64,000 bases of DNA from Ignelater luminosus (Eukaryota; Arthropoda; Insecta; Coleoptera; Elateridae). A program made the position numbers and the translations under genes. This document shows, piece by piece, positions 48,277-60,500 of this stretch; within the stretch, counting starts at the first letter, position 1; each line of letters begins with the position of its first letter. The notes under the pieces were generated by a model that made no database searches, was not told where the DNA came from, and was given only the letters and a program-made list of their open reading frames with translations. Where the stretch lies: assembly GCA_011009095.1 (NCBI GenBank), contig VTPC01091068.1, forward strand, positions 363,892 through 427,891, written 5' to 3'.

Positions 48277-49869
48277 TTTACATTAAGATTCATTTTACAC
48301 CACCTTTCTGACTGAGCATATGAAGTTGGCAGGAATTTGACAATTCTTGGGTCTTCTCTGGCAAACCATAAATGATATGGAGAAACTCAATATTGCATAG
48401 GCATCACATAACGGAACTTCATCAATCCCCATTTTAAAATTGAATTTATCAATTATGGGAGGGAAAGCAGATTAAATTATTACTCCCTTAAAAATCAGGA
48501 TTTCCCCCTTTAAGTTTGACGCGGGTCGGAATGTAGAAGGGAGTAACGCTTTGATGGGGTTACAAGGTGCTCCAAATCTAGGATTTCTGAATTTCAAAGA
48601 TTCTTCTATTGGAATGTGTGTAACAGTTGAAACTTATATCCACGGTACGAATTTTATCTCCCGATCATCTTTCCTTCTGATATGACGATCACTTTTGCAC
48701 TAGTTTTAGTTTTTGTTCTTTTGACCTTAAAGATGCCATTTTGTGGAGTAGCAATGCCAATACACAATTGAAGGCAATCGATAAGGCTATTGACTGGTGC
48801 AAACTGCTTCGATTAGGCACCACAAACAATGGCGCTATAAAACGTCAAAGATACTTCATGTTGCTTTTTTTTTATTAGTATTAGGGAAAAACAATGGAAG
48901 ATTGGTCAAACCAGATCTACATTAAATCCTGTACTTTAGCCTACAAAATAAAGTCAACACGACTTTTCATTCTGGGGACACAACACGAAATGCTCTATTT
49001 TTCATTTCTTTTATTGGGCGAGGGAGAAAAATAAAAGCGAATCAGGTTGTTCTCGTGTCCAGTCGCTTAGAAGGGTCAGCTCTACACATTACTCAAATAT
49101 AAAGTAGTTTGAACAATTTCAAACATTTGCATAAACCACAGTGGCCATATTTTGTTTTAGAACAGTAATCTTTTTTCCTCAAAAGGTGCCCCTCAGTACC
49201 TTAAGTACACCTACCAAAGTTCGTCCTCTTAGTTCTTTTTGTTCTTGCTCCGATTTTTTTTGTTCAAATTTGAAATCCTCCTACCACCGCCCCTAATAGT
49301 GAAAGAATTTTGTTTTAATGGTTATCATACACAGGACTACTATGGGAATTAATACCCTAAACCAGGTTTCAATATCTTGCAAAAAACAAACAATCTCACC
49401 CCTTGCCTGTAGGACCAAACTTGACTTTGGTTAGCTCAAAACAACAAACAACAGCACTCCTGTTCAAACTCCTCAATTCTGGGCACCAAGATACACACGA
49501 TTTTCCAACCTGTCCTCCCCCCTTTACCAATGAGGAGGGTGATGGAGCCTGGTCATCATTCGGCCGTAACCAAAAATGACCTAGTCAAAAGTAATCATGT
49601 GATCTCCATTACCGGTCAAATTTGACATTTCTAGAAAAAAATGGACTTATTTGACCGAATTTCGAAAAAAGTCATGAGAATGCAATTTTCTACCCATATG
49701 CAAATCTTCAACAGCCTATCATGATTTTCATATTTTGTCCTTTATTTCGCTTTTCCTTATTTGTTAATCAATAAAAGGCGATCCAATCTATTTAAAACAC
49801 TTACTGATTAGATGCATATTGCACAATACTTATTTTATGGTCTAAATAATCTTTTTTTCCTTATTTTTA
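48277..49869. other. interior of the large inverted-repeat unit, no gene
   Basis: No continuous reading frame of note and no domain recognised. The stretch is less AT-rich than the flanks and contains many short C-runs. By position it is the inside of the element bounded by the arms at 45390-45765 and 49870-50290, with the DD41D copy inserted near its left arm. Confidence 0.4.
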
Positions 49870-50290
49870 TGTAGAAGATAAAAATAGAGCTTTGGTAATA
49901 GTATACTTGGTGCAAGAAGTCAAGAATGCTCTATAAAACAGCTAAGAAACATCTTTATTGCGCAATTAAAAATATAAGTTATCTCATATCAAAGTTCTTC
50001 ATCCCCTACGTTTTTCCTGTTTTTCTGTTCATAACTTTTTTCTTATTAATGTTACACCAAAAAGTTATTAATAAAAGTTGTAGATAACTATATTATTCAC
50101 AAAAATGCTTTTTACAAAATCTTTGTCAGATTCAAAACTAATTACACTCTTATAATCAAGATGGCTGTCGAATAACGGCAACCTCCCCCCCCGTCCTGAA
50201 AACTTTACACTCACAGCCAACCTCCCTACAAAACCCACAAAAATCGCTATCTACCCAAAATGCACGGTTGCCCAGAATAACTAACTGTTT
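49870..50290 (-). repeat. right arm of the large diverged inverted repeat
   Basis: Inverted, diverged copy of 45390-45765. Shared blocks include AAAACTAATTACACT, CAAGATGGC and CGCTATCTACCCAAAATGC on the plus strand. Confidence 0.55.
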
Positions 50291-51576
50291 TTTTTAACTA
50301 GTAAAAATAATTTTTTGAAAATTGTATTATAGTAGAAATCATAACATTTTTAATCTAAAATGCTAAAGAATTGCATGCATTTTTCAAGTTCATCACCTGC
50401 ACAAAAGAGATTTGCTTGAACACTACAACACATAGCTCAAGTGCCTGTTCATGCTTTGAAATTTAAAAATGACATGTACAGGCGCAAATTTTACATAACC
50501 TAGAAATATAACAAGCATTCATTATGTTAACTTAAACTTAAAAGGTATTAGAATAAGCATTTTCTTGTGTTCAAGTACTGGAACAACTGTTTGTGCACTT
50601 TAAAAATGCAGTCGTTTTAATCATGTAAAAGTAATAATAAAACGATATTTATAAAAGTTAAAATCTATTTTAGTAATTACACATAAAAAGATAAATTTAG
50701 ATCATAAAAATTAATATCAACATACAAAAATATAAAATCTATAATACAAAATTAAAATCTCTGTTAGTAGATAGGTGGATGGATTGAAACAAAATCTTAA
50801 GTAAAAATAAAGAATAAATACGTGAATAAATAAGATATAGTATAATATATAGAAAATACATACATAATTTTTAGTTAAATGAGGATATTCAATTCATAAA
50901 ATTATTTCTGTAAGAATAGCAATTTTCTGAATAAATAAGAAATAAAACAAGTATGATTATAGTTTAATGTAGAATTTATAGTAGAACACAGCCTAAACTT
51001 AAGCAAGAAAAGTAATATAAAACACACAAACTGAAATAAGATGCTACTGTGTAATCTCCTTATTGGATAATTATTCATGTTCCTAGTATGACTAATAAAG
51101 ATAAAATGGTAACAAAATTAAATGTTATTAAGCTAAATCATAAAACAAAATGACTTGAAAACGTTACTAAGTATTAAGTGAGAAAAGGTTTATTCAAAAT
51201 TTCAAATAAAAACTTGATCTATTGAATGGATTGCTAGGTACTATTGTTACAATTATGAATTAAAGATGTTTAGTTTAGTATGGTAAATTAACTGAAGAAA
51301 TATTATAATAGCCTTAAAGATAATAATATACAGTTGAAGTTACGTTAAAGCTTTCTCTCTCTTCGTGTTTTTGAAAAAATATCTACCAATTTTATTATCT
51401 ATCAAAAAACTATTATATTTATGAGGATAGTTACTGTCTATTTATTCATTTCAATCCATCTCTGTTGTAAAATAAATTAAAGATAGATTTCAACAGATTC
51501 TACTGATTAAAAATAAATTATAAACCTAAATTAAAACTGTCGTTGTATAAAAAAAATTGACTATGCTTAAATCTAC
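50291..51576. other. AT-rich flank and 3' UTR region of the minus-strand cadherin
   Basis: Very AT-rich with no reading frames of note. It should contain the 3' UTR of the cadherin ending at 51577. I cannot pick one poly(A) signal, because many TTTATT hexamers occur. Confidence 0.5.
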
Positions 51577-54500
51577 TTAATCACTTACTGATGAATTAGG
51601 CACTTGAAATGTGGAACCCTGGAAACCCATAGCTGCCTCATACTGAAAATGTAAATAGTAGTGTTTCAATATACCATAAAATATAAATAAAAACAAGATC
51701 TTAAATGTATTGTTTAAATAGAATTTTATTAGAAAATAAAAATTCATTCCCATAAAACTTACATTTGTTGTACTTAAGTCTTGTGGTAGTCTAGATAAAG
51801 TGGCATAATCAGCCATATCATCGACTAACGATAAAGTTGCTGTATGTGTAGAACCTCTTCGGTTGGGATGTTGAATTGTAGCATACGTATTATCATCCTG
51901 TTTTTTACAAAAAGAAAAAGGAATACAATAGAATACCTTAGAACAAATTCATAGAAAACGCAACTTACTGGTGTAAAATCACCACTATTTCGTTGTTCCA
52001 ATGCAGCTTGCTCTGGCTCATTAAAAACTTGCATACTTAATTCTTGTTCTTCATATATTTTTAATTTTCTAAAATAAAAAATTATATACAATAACAAATT
52101 CTAATAAATTGTGTTACAGAGAAATACTTTAATAAAAAGTGATATTTTCTAGTTGTATATTTTTATTTGGAATTTAAAACTTCACTTTGAAGCTTTAAAG
52201 ATAGAAACTACATTACAAGCATTACTCACAACTTAGCAAAAGAAATCTGATAATACTTACTGTTCTATCCATAAAGGATTTTCTGTGGTATTCAGATCAT
52301 CAATTATTGCTTTGTTTATAAGTGTGTCTTTCTTCTTTAAATTAGATGGCGAGATTATTCTTCGCATGCAACAACACACTATGGTAAATGTTACGATTCC
52401 AACAACCAAAACTAATAATAAAGCTATTAATGCTGATACAGCAGGATCAAAAGATTCCTCAGGTTCCATTGTGAAAGCTGGAACAACATTCATAATGGCA
52501 AACCCTGTGTAATAATCTTTCAGATAATCATATTTTGCATCAATAACTTTCAGAATATCGTATACTGGTAATATTGTTTGCGATGTGGGATCTACTACTA
52601 AAATATACATGTCACACCTAAAAATGATAAAAATATCAAGACGCACTTAAGATATTCAAATATTAAATATTGCACTGACCATTCTTTATTCTTGTGTCCA
52701 TTTTCTTTTGTGTGATCTTTGATTTCAGTAATAATCACAATACTCTTTGTAACATTACTTAATTCTGCTATTATTTCATCCTTCTCTTGTAAAACTTCCT
52801 GCATTGGTCTGGACAATATTATACGAATCAATTGTTCTTGTTCAAATATCCATACCTGAGAAAAAACATTTTTTACTATCATGCCCATATAATTATACAA
52901 ATCTTTAATGTCAGAAATTCAATCATTCATTTATTTCTAACAAATAAATAAAATGCTACATACCTGAACTGTAACAGATACTTCTCGTTCTGGATGAACA
53001 ACTTCTTTTGCAGCAACATCAACAACAAAGCGATGCTGATTGTTTTCAGTTAAGTAAGTTGCTGTAAATAACTGTCCATCTTGAGTTATATTAAAGGGTG
53101 ATGGAACCACAGATCCAGAACTCTTATTTGAACCATACTTATACAAATTGGAAGTTTTAACATAGTATGTAATGGATCCGTTAATACCAAAATCAGGATC
53201 CACAGCTGATACATTGGCAAAGAATGTATTTATACTAGCCATAGAATTCACGGCCCCGTAATAAATTGACTTTTCAAATTTAGGGGCATTATCATTCAGA
53301 TCGATAATGCTTACTTTCACTTTTGCCACACTTCCATTATGAGCAGTTTTATTATATAGAATTTCATTTTGTTCTTTAGTAGTAAGATAGAAATCTGGTT
53401 CGTTATTAGCCAGTACTAATAATTCATATTCGCTGACTTTTTCTCTATCAAATATTCTGTTAGCAAACAGGCTTCCATTTAATTTATCAATAAAAAATGT
53501 ATTATTTTCATTTCCAGATATTATGTAATAGTATACCTTAGCAAGTCTATTTTCATTTGAAGTAAATGCCTTAACTTGGCCTAAAATATAGATGTTAAGT
53601 TCAGATTTGGAAAGATTTGTAAAAATATGTGAAATAAAACAAAACAACATTAACTGTTAACTTACCTAATAATGTATTTTTTTCTGAATTTTCTGGTATA
53701 TAGAAATGATACGGATTGGTATTTCTTGAATTTGGAAACAGTGCCTCATTATCACTGGCATTCTCAAAAAGAACGGTTATATAGCATATTGTTTCATACC
53801 AAACTGGAGATCCATGATCCCGAGCTGCTATAGTCAACTGTAAAAATAATACATTTGGTTTTTTTAAGATAATTTAAATACGTTCTTAGCCAGCCTGTGG
53901 TGTTTAATGCAAAAGATGTGCTAGATGCTAGGTGCTCCTTACATATGGATGAACACACAAAAGAACTAAGTTAAAATTGCACTATAGCACAAGCTAGCTT
54001 TCGAGTAATGGAAATGATTACAATGAAATAAAATGGGAACAATCTGGTCAATATTAAAATCATAAAAAACTTAAAAAATTTCAATAAGAGAAAATCTACC
54101 TGGTATTTTTCCTTAATTTTATGATCTAATATTACTTTGGTTTTTAGTTCTCCAGTATCAGGATTAATTATAAATTCATCTGTTTCTTGAACATTTTTAT
54201 TATTAATTCTAAAATGATATGTTACTCGCCCACTTTCTCCATTATCCTTATCAACAGCTTTAACAGTTAAAATTAAATAATCAGCCAATGCAGTTTTCTG
54301 AAAAAAAAATAATAAGTTCAATAACTATGACTATTTCTATACACTACCCATAAGAATATTCTGATTAAACTTCTTACTTTTTAGAAATATTAAAAAAAGA
54401 AGTACAACAAAGAATATTCTTGTAAATATAATGAATCAAATATAACAATGGAACTGCTAAGTGCAAGAAGGGAAGCATTATAGATTCACATTGTAATACT

Positions 54501-57500
54501 TTCCTTTTTGCACTTAACAAGTCAATTGCAAAATGTTTTAAAAAACTCAGGTTATGTCCACCAACAAACTGCATGCAACTTTTTATACCAGGTGTTATTT
54601 TAAAAACTAAATAAACACATTTCAATTTTTTAGTACAGATTTTGAATAGAAAACAGATAACCATAAACGTTTCTAATTAAATAATGTAAATTGAACTGTC
54701 AATGGGATTACCAGATCCATAAGTACAAATGTACAAAATACACATACCCTAATAACGTAATATTGTTGCTATATAATATAAAACTTGAAATACAAGAAAA
54801 AGTGTGAAATCAGTGGCACACTCGTGATGGTGAGGGGTTTGTGGTTCAACTCTTCCCCCCCCCCCCAAATTTATATATGTTAATTATAATGCAATAATAA
54901 TAAAGAACTCATCAAAGAAAATTCTAAACAGTGAATTTACTTATCACCCCCCTCCCAACCCCAGAATATATTCAGAGTGCACTATTGTGTGAAATGTAAG
55001 GATCACTTCTGCAAATAAAACATCTTGGGTTGAGAAAAATGAAGTCTTAAGAATCCGGGTCCCTCTTCTAGGTATCGAAACTCACTTTCATAACCTTGTA
55101 ATTGTTAAGTTCAAATTCAAAGTAACCAAAATAAAAACCAACAAATAATAAGTGCCTGTGTTTAAAAACAGAAACAAATGAAATTATTTAAATCAAGCTA
55201 AATTATAATTTACTATAAGGGCCGTTTGACATGGTGGTAAATTTGACGTTAAAGTTTTTCAATAAATTTTCGGTAATATTTGACAACAAATTTGACCAAG
55301 AATTTAACATTAAAATAAAATAGTAGTTTGCACCAATGACAAATTTGACACAAGATTTATCAGACATGCATGCACACTAGCACCAGAATTGCTTTACTCA
55401 ACGTGAAATGAAAATGAAATACGTATAACGTCTAATTTCATGCAGTTTCTGGTGTTTTCAGATTGAGTTTCTTTTTTCATTTTCTATTCATTAATAATGT
55501 CTTGAATCTATAACAGCATGTTCAACAATGCAGAATCCAATATTATACGATGCTGCTGCTGCAGTAGTTGCTAGTACATTATTAATAAAAATAAAAAAAT
55601 AAAAACGAGAAGGTGAATTTGGTCAAGAAAGTGGTTACAGAAATGTGAGCAAGGCAAAGGTGTATTAAATATCTTGAATGAGGAACGTTCTGACGACCTT
55701 CAACTTGTGCACATTTTTACATGCAGAATTAACACGATTTTTAAAACATGCTCAAATATTTCCTTGTCAGATTTTTAAATGCAGTTTTGACATCAAATAT
55801 GCTGTATGCAACAATGTCAAATTTCAATGACAAAATTGTAGTCAATTTTGACGTCAAATCTACCATCATATCAAACGGCCCTAACACATCATACTTGTAT
55901 TGCTTTTTCAATTATCAAGAAAATTATTTGTAAAATAGATTGTTAAATACATAAATGATGAAGATAAGATAATTTTGTGCTTCAAAACACAGACAAATTA
56001 AGAGAAAAAGATATAATCTGATAACTACAGCTTTGAAATCATTATTATTATTATTATTATTATTACAGTGAGTAAATACAAAGTCACAGTCATAGTGTGA
56101 TGTCATGGCAGAAAGTTTTGAGTCCATAACAGAGAAAATTATTACAAGATTTGCAAAAAGTTCTAAACGAGTTGAATTTATCATCTAAATAGATTATATT
56201 AATATATTGTTTGTTCTAAAGTTGTAAGATGATTAAATGAATAAGAAGAAATATATAATATATACAAATATAATATTAAATTAGATACAATATTAGCAAA
56301 CAACAAATAAAAATGTTTTTTAATGTTCGGTTATGCACCACCTCCTGTTACAAAAATAACTCCGTGACCCCCCCCAAAATGGAAATCTGGATCCGCCCCT
56401 GGGTTAGGTGCGCTGGGGTGAACACAGCTACATCTTTTATTATAAAGTCAATTCTGCATCTTGGTGTACCCCCTTCTTGTATAAACTGATGTGCTTTTTC
56501 TTGTTTAGGTACTTTCATTTGTTTACAAGATATAAAAAGTGGAAAGTTTTTAAAATAATACCTGGTATGTATTTTAAGTTTACAGTTGAGAAATAAATCT
56601 GTTCACATATTAAATATTATTATATTATTAATGTTTCTAGCAAATGTTGGGCGCCCCTGATGTAATCATGTTTAATATTTTACCTCAGTTACTTCAATTG
56701 TAGAATTTATTGACGCAGGTAAAATAAAAGATGGTTTATGTTCGTTTACATTTACAACATGAACATCAATTGTTGCTTTATCTGCAAATCTACCATTACC
56801 AGCTTCATCTCTGGCTTCTACTTCTAAAATAAAATGCTGTGTCTTTCCTACAAGTGATTTATGAACATAAAGAATTCCCGTATCTTCACCCAGTAAAAAT
56901 ATGTCTGGAAATAAAAAGCATAACAATAATATACTAATATTTAATAAGACAATAATTAACAAAATTTTCTTCTATAACATCTACTTTTCTAAATTTTTCA
57001 TAATCCGTTGTCATTCAGTTTCACTGAATGAAACCCAAAATATTATATAGGTTACTCAAAATCTGAGGTTTACCAACGAGATCTTCAAAACTGAAAACAG
57101 GCAACCTCTTTCGGAGATTAATATATTGTTATTTTGTTTCTCACAATAATTTATGGCTTGTTATAAACTCAATGGAAACAAAAGTTGCCAAATCTCTTTA
57201 TAATTCTATTATCACACATTAAATAAAAACAACTTTTTACATGAAATTAGTAGGTTTCAAATTTAGACACATCGTTTTTTAATTAAAAATGCAAAAGTTC
57301 TTTTTATATGAACTAAGAAAGAATATGAAAGTGCAAGATTACCATTCAGATTTCCTGAGAGAATCTTGTAATGAATATTCCCATTGACACCCTCATCTTC
57401 ATCAGTAGCTAATACTTGTAAAATAGGAACAGGTGGGTTAAATCGAGTATTTTCATTGATTGTTGCATTATAATAACTTTGATTAAACTTTGGAGCATTA

Positions 57501-60500
57501 TCATTCACATCTACAATTGAGATGTGAACTGGTACTGTAACGTTATGTTTTAAGTTTCCTGATGCACCATCGCTTGCTACGACTTGAATTATAGTTTCAT
57601 TTAAGAGTTCATGATCTAAGAATTTTGGATTTGCTACAAATATTTCCCCAGATTTAGGCGATATTTGGAAATTTTCACTGTGTTGTCCTGTTAAACTGTA
57701 TGACACAAGTCCATATTCATCTGCATCTAAATCCACAGCTTTAACTGTAATTATGTGGGTACCATTAGGTGCATTTTCATTAACTGTTGCATTATATATT
57801 TTAACCGAAAACTCAGGAACATTATCATTTGTGTTTAAGACTACAACATTCACTAAAGCAGATGCATGAAGTTGAGGAACTCCGGAATCATATGCGACTA
57901 TTGTGAAATTTAAATTCTTTACTTTTTCATAATCGATTCTTTCTTTTATTTGCAAAATTCCTGCAAATCTCATAATTTAGTATGTTGCTATAAATTACAT
58001 TAATGTAGTGCAAATACCTGTGCCATTGTTAATTTCAAAATATCTACTTTCGGGTTTAATGTAATAACCAGCAATGACGGAATCTTCATCTGTAGCAGTA
58101 TATGTGGCAAGTATAGTTCCAACTGGTAATTCTTCTTGTACTTGTAAGGTGTACTCTGGTTTTTCTACTGTCCATGGTGGTGAAAATGTAGGAGGTTGAT
58201 CATTTATATCTGTTATTGTTATTATGAGTGTACCTAAAAAGTAATTCAATCTTGGAAGGTATTTACTACATTATCATTTTAAGAAGAATGTATTAAATGA
58301 AAACTAAATTAGTACTATTACCTTCCCCTTGCTGTACTGTAGGGGCCATTATATCTGTAACAAGCACAGTAATTTGAACAATTGCTGCAATGTTTCGTTG
58401 TAAAGGATTAAGTATTGTCACTTTTCCAGTATTTTTATCAATTGAGAAAAATTCCTTAAATATTTCATTATTTTCTACTGTTTTTCCATACTTGTCTACA
58501 GCTGTAATTGGTTCAGTAGCTGCAAAATTTAATGCCTCTGATGAATTTACATCTGGATCTATTGCAATAAGAGTATGTACAACTGTTCCTACTTCTGCGT
58601 TTTTCATTATCTGGAAATAAAATATATTGTGTATATATATTTATTTATATATATTATTTCAGTTTATACCTCTGCCTTTTGAATTGTTGGAACAAAGTAA
58701 GGAGCTTTATTATTAATATTAATGATGCGAATAGTCAGCATGGTTGTACCAGTTAAGCTGGGCGAACCATGATCTTCAGCAACAACCTCAATATTGTATG
58801 TATTCCGACGGTCATAATCTAATGGTGATGCAACAGAAACTATTCCAGTAACATTGTCTATTATAAAGTCATTAAATGCTCCTCTTCTAATAGAGTATGT
58901 TATTTCTGCATTTACACCAGTGTCTAAGTCTTCTGCTTTTAAATGCAATGCACTTGATCCTATAAAGTAATTAGAAATAATTTAAATAAGTTATTTACAT
59001 TAAATGTGTATCTACTGGTAATCTTTATTATATCATAGTGAAAAGTATTGTTTAACACATTAAGCACGGCGTAGTATTAAAAATGTACCATGGTTCCTGA
59101 GGACTTGGGGACGGTGAGGTCTAGCATAAAACCATGCCCACACTGAGCATTTAGACGGCATGAGAAACATGGGAAATGTTGAACTGCTGTCCTAGTAACC
59201 CATCTATAGTTTTGAGTCGGTAATTTGAAGTCACATTGTCGAGAACAAAAGAACCTGTTGCAAAAGGGTCGACATATTTTCTAGGGGTCATAACCCCCCA
59301 TTTTTTGGGCTCATTCGATACAGCTTCAAAAATTCTATCCGTTGCTCTAACCATTGTTACTCTTTACAGACAAAGAAATGTCCCAAAAACGGCACCAAAA
59401 TCCCGAAAGCCTAACTGGGATGTCAGAAGTTTAAACCCTTGCCGTACCGAAATGGATAAACAGAAACTATTGATACTTTTGCAGTAGATAGAGCTTTCGA
59501 AACTATACCGAATGCGCCCAAAAAACAGGAGTCATGATCCCTAAAACTTTGTATGCCAACCCCTTTACAACAGGTTCTTTAATCTATAGATGGTGAGGTA
59601 CAATCGTATCTCAAAAAAGATATAATAGAAAAACAATAAAAAAACAAAATTTTAAAGGCCTGCACTACTGGCTGATGTTGCACCAAAAAAAGACTAAATT
59701 TGAAAAACACAGTTTTGGGCTCAGGGGGTTCTATTTTAGCATTCTACACCTGTGCACAATGTGTTAAGTTCAATTGGATTTGTGAAAAAATAATGTCAAA
59801 TACAGTTATATAGAAATAATTATGTTAATTAAATATTTTAACTAAATATGTTAACTACTATATCATGGCATTTTAGAAACAGAATTAGTTTCCAAAACAT
59901 TGCAACAAAATGTGGTAATAATACCCAATTAACACTACTAATTTATAATCCACACTCTTCAATTTTTTGACAATATTTGCTGATGCTGTTATTCCAATTG
60001 ATAGTTTCAACAATACAGTAACCAATCGCAAATATTCAGAGTGCAATTTACCTTTGTATCTACTCCAATCCAATAAAGGAATTAGATATTGAACATTGAA
60101 GAAAACTCTACATACCTATTTCTGTGTTTTCTGCTATAGAAATCATATAGTTTTCTTTATCAAATTTTGGAGCATTATTATTTATGTCACGAATGGTAAC
60201 ATTTACAATTGTACTTGCTGTGTATTTACCATCAGTTGCCTAAAATTTTCAATTTCCATAACTATATTATTTACTATTGTGTTCTTTTACTTACCTCAAC
60301 AGTTAAAATGATATTGTTTTGATTGTGTTCATTACTAAAACTTATTGCTTTATTATTTGCAATTCTCACTTTGCCTGTTTTAGAATCAATATCAAAGATT
60401 TCACCAACATTTCCAGCGATAATAGAATATGTTACATGTGAGGTTTTGTCTGGATCTTTAGCTTCTATTATCAAATCTGGTTTGAATTTTACCATTCCTT

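Noticed and set aside
54812-56401. CAGTGGCACACTCG on the left and GGATCCGCCCCTG on the right as ends of one hAT element
   Set aside because: The two ends are not inverted copies and no 8-bp duplication flanks them.
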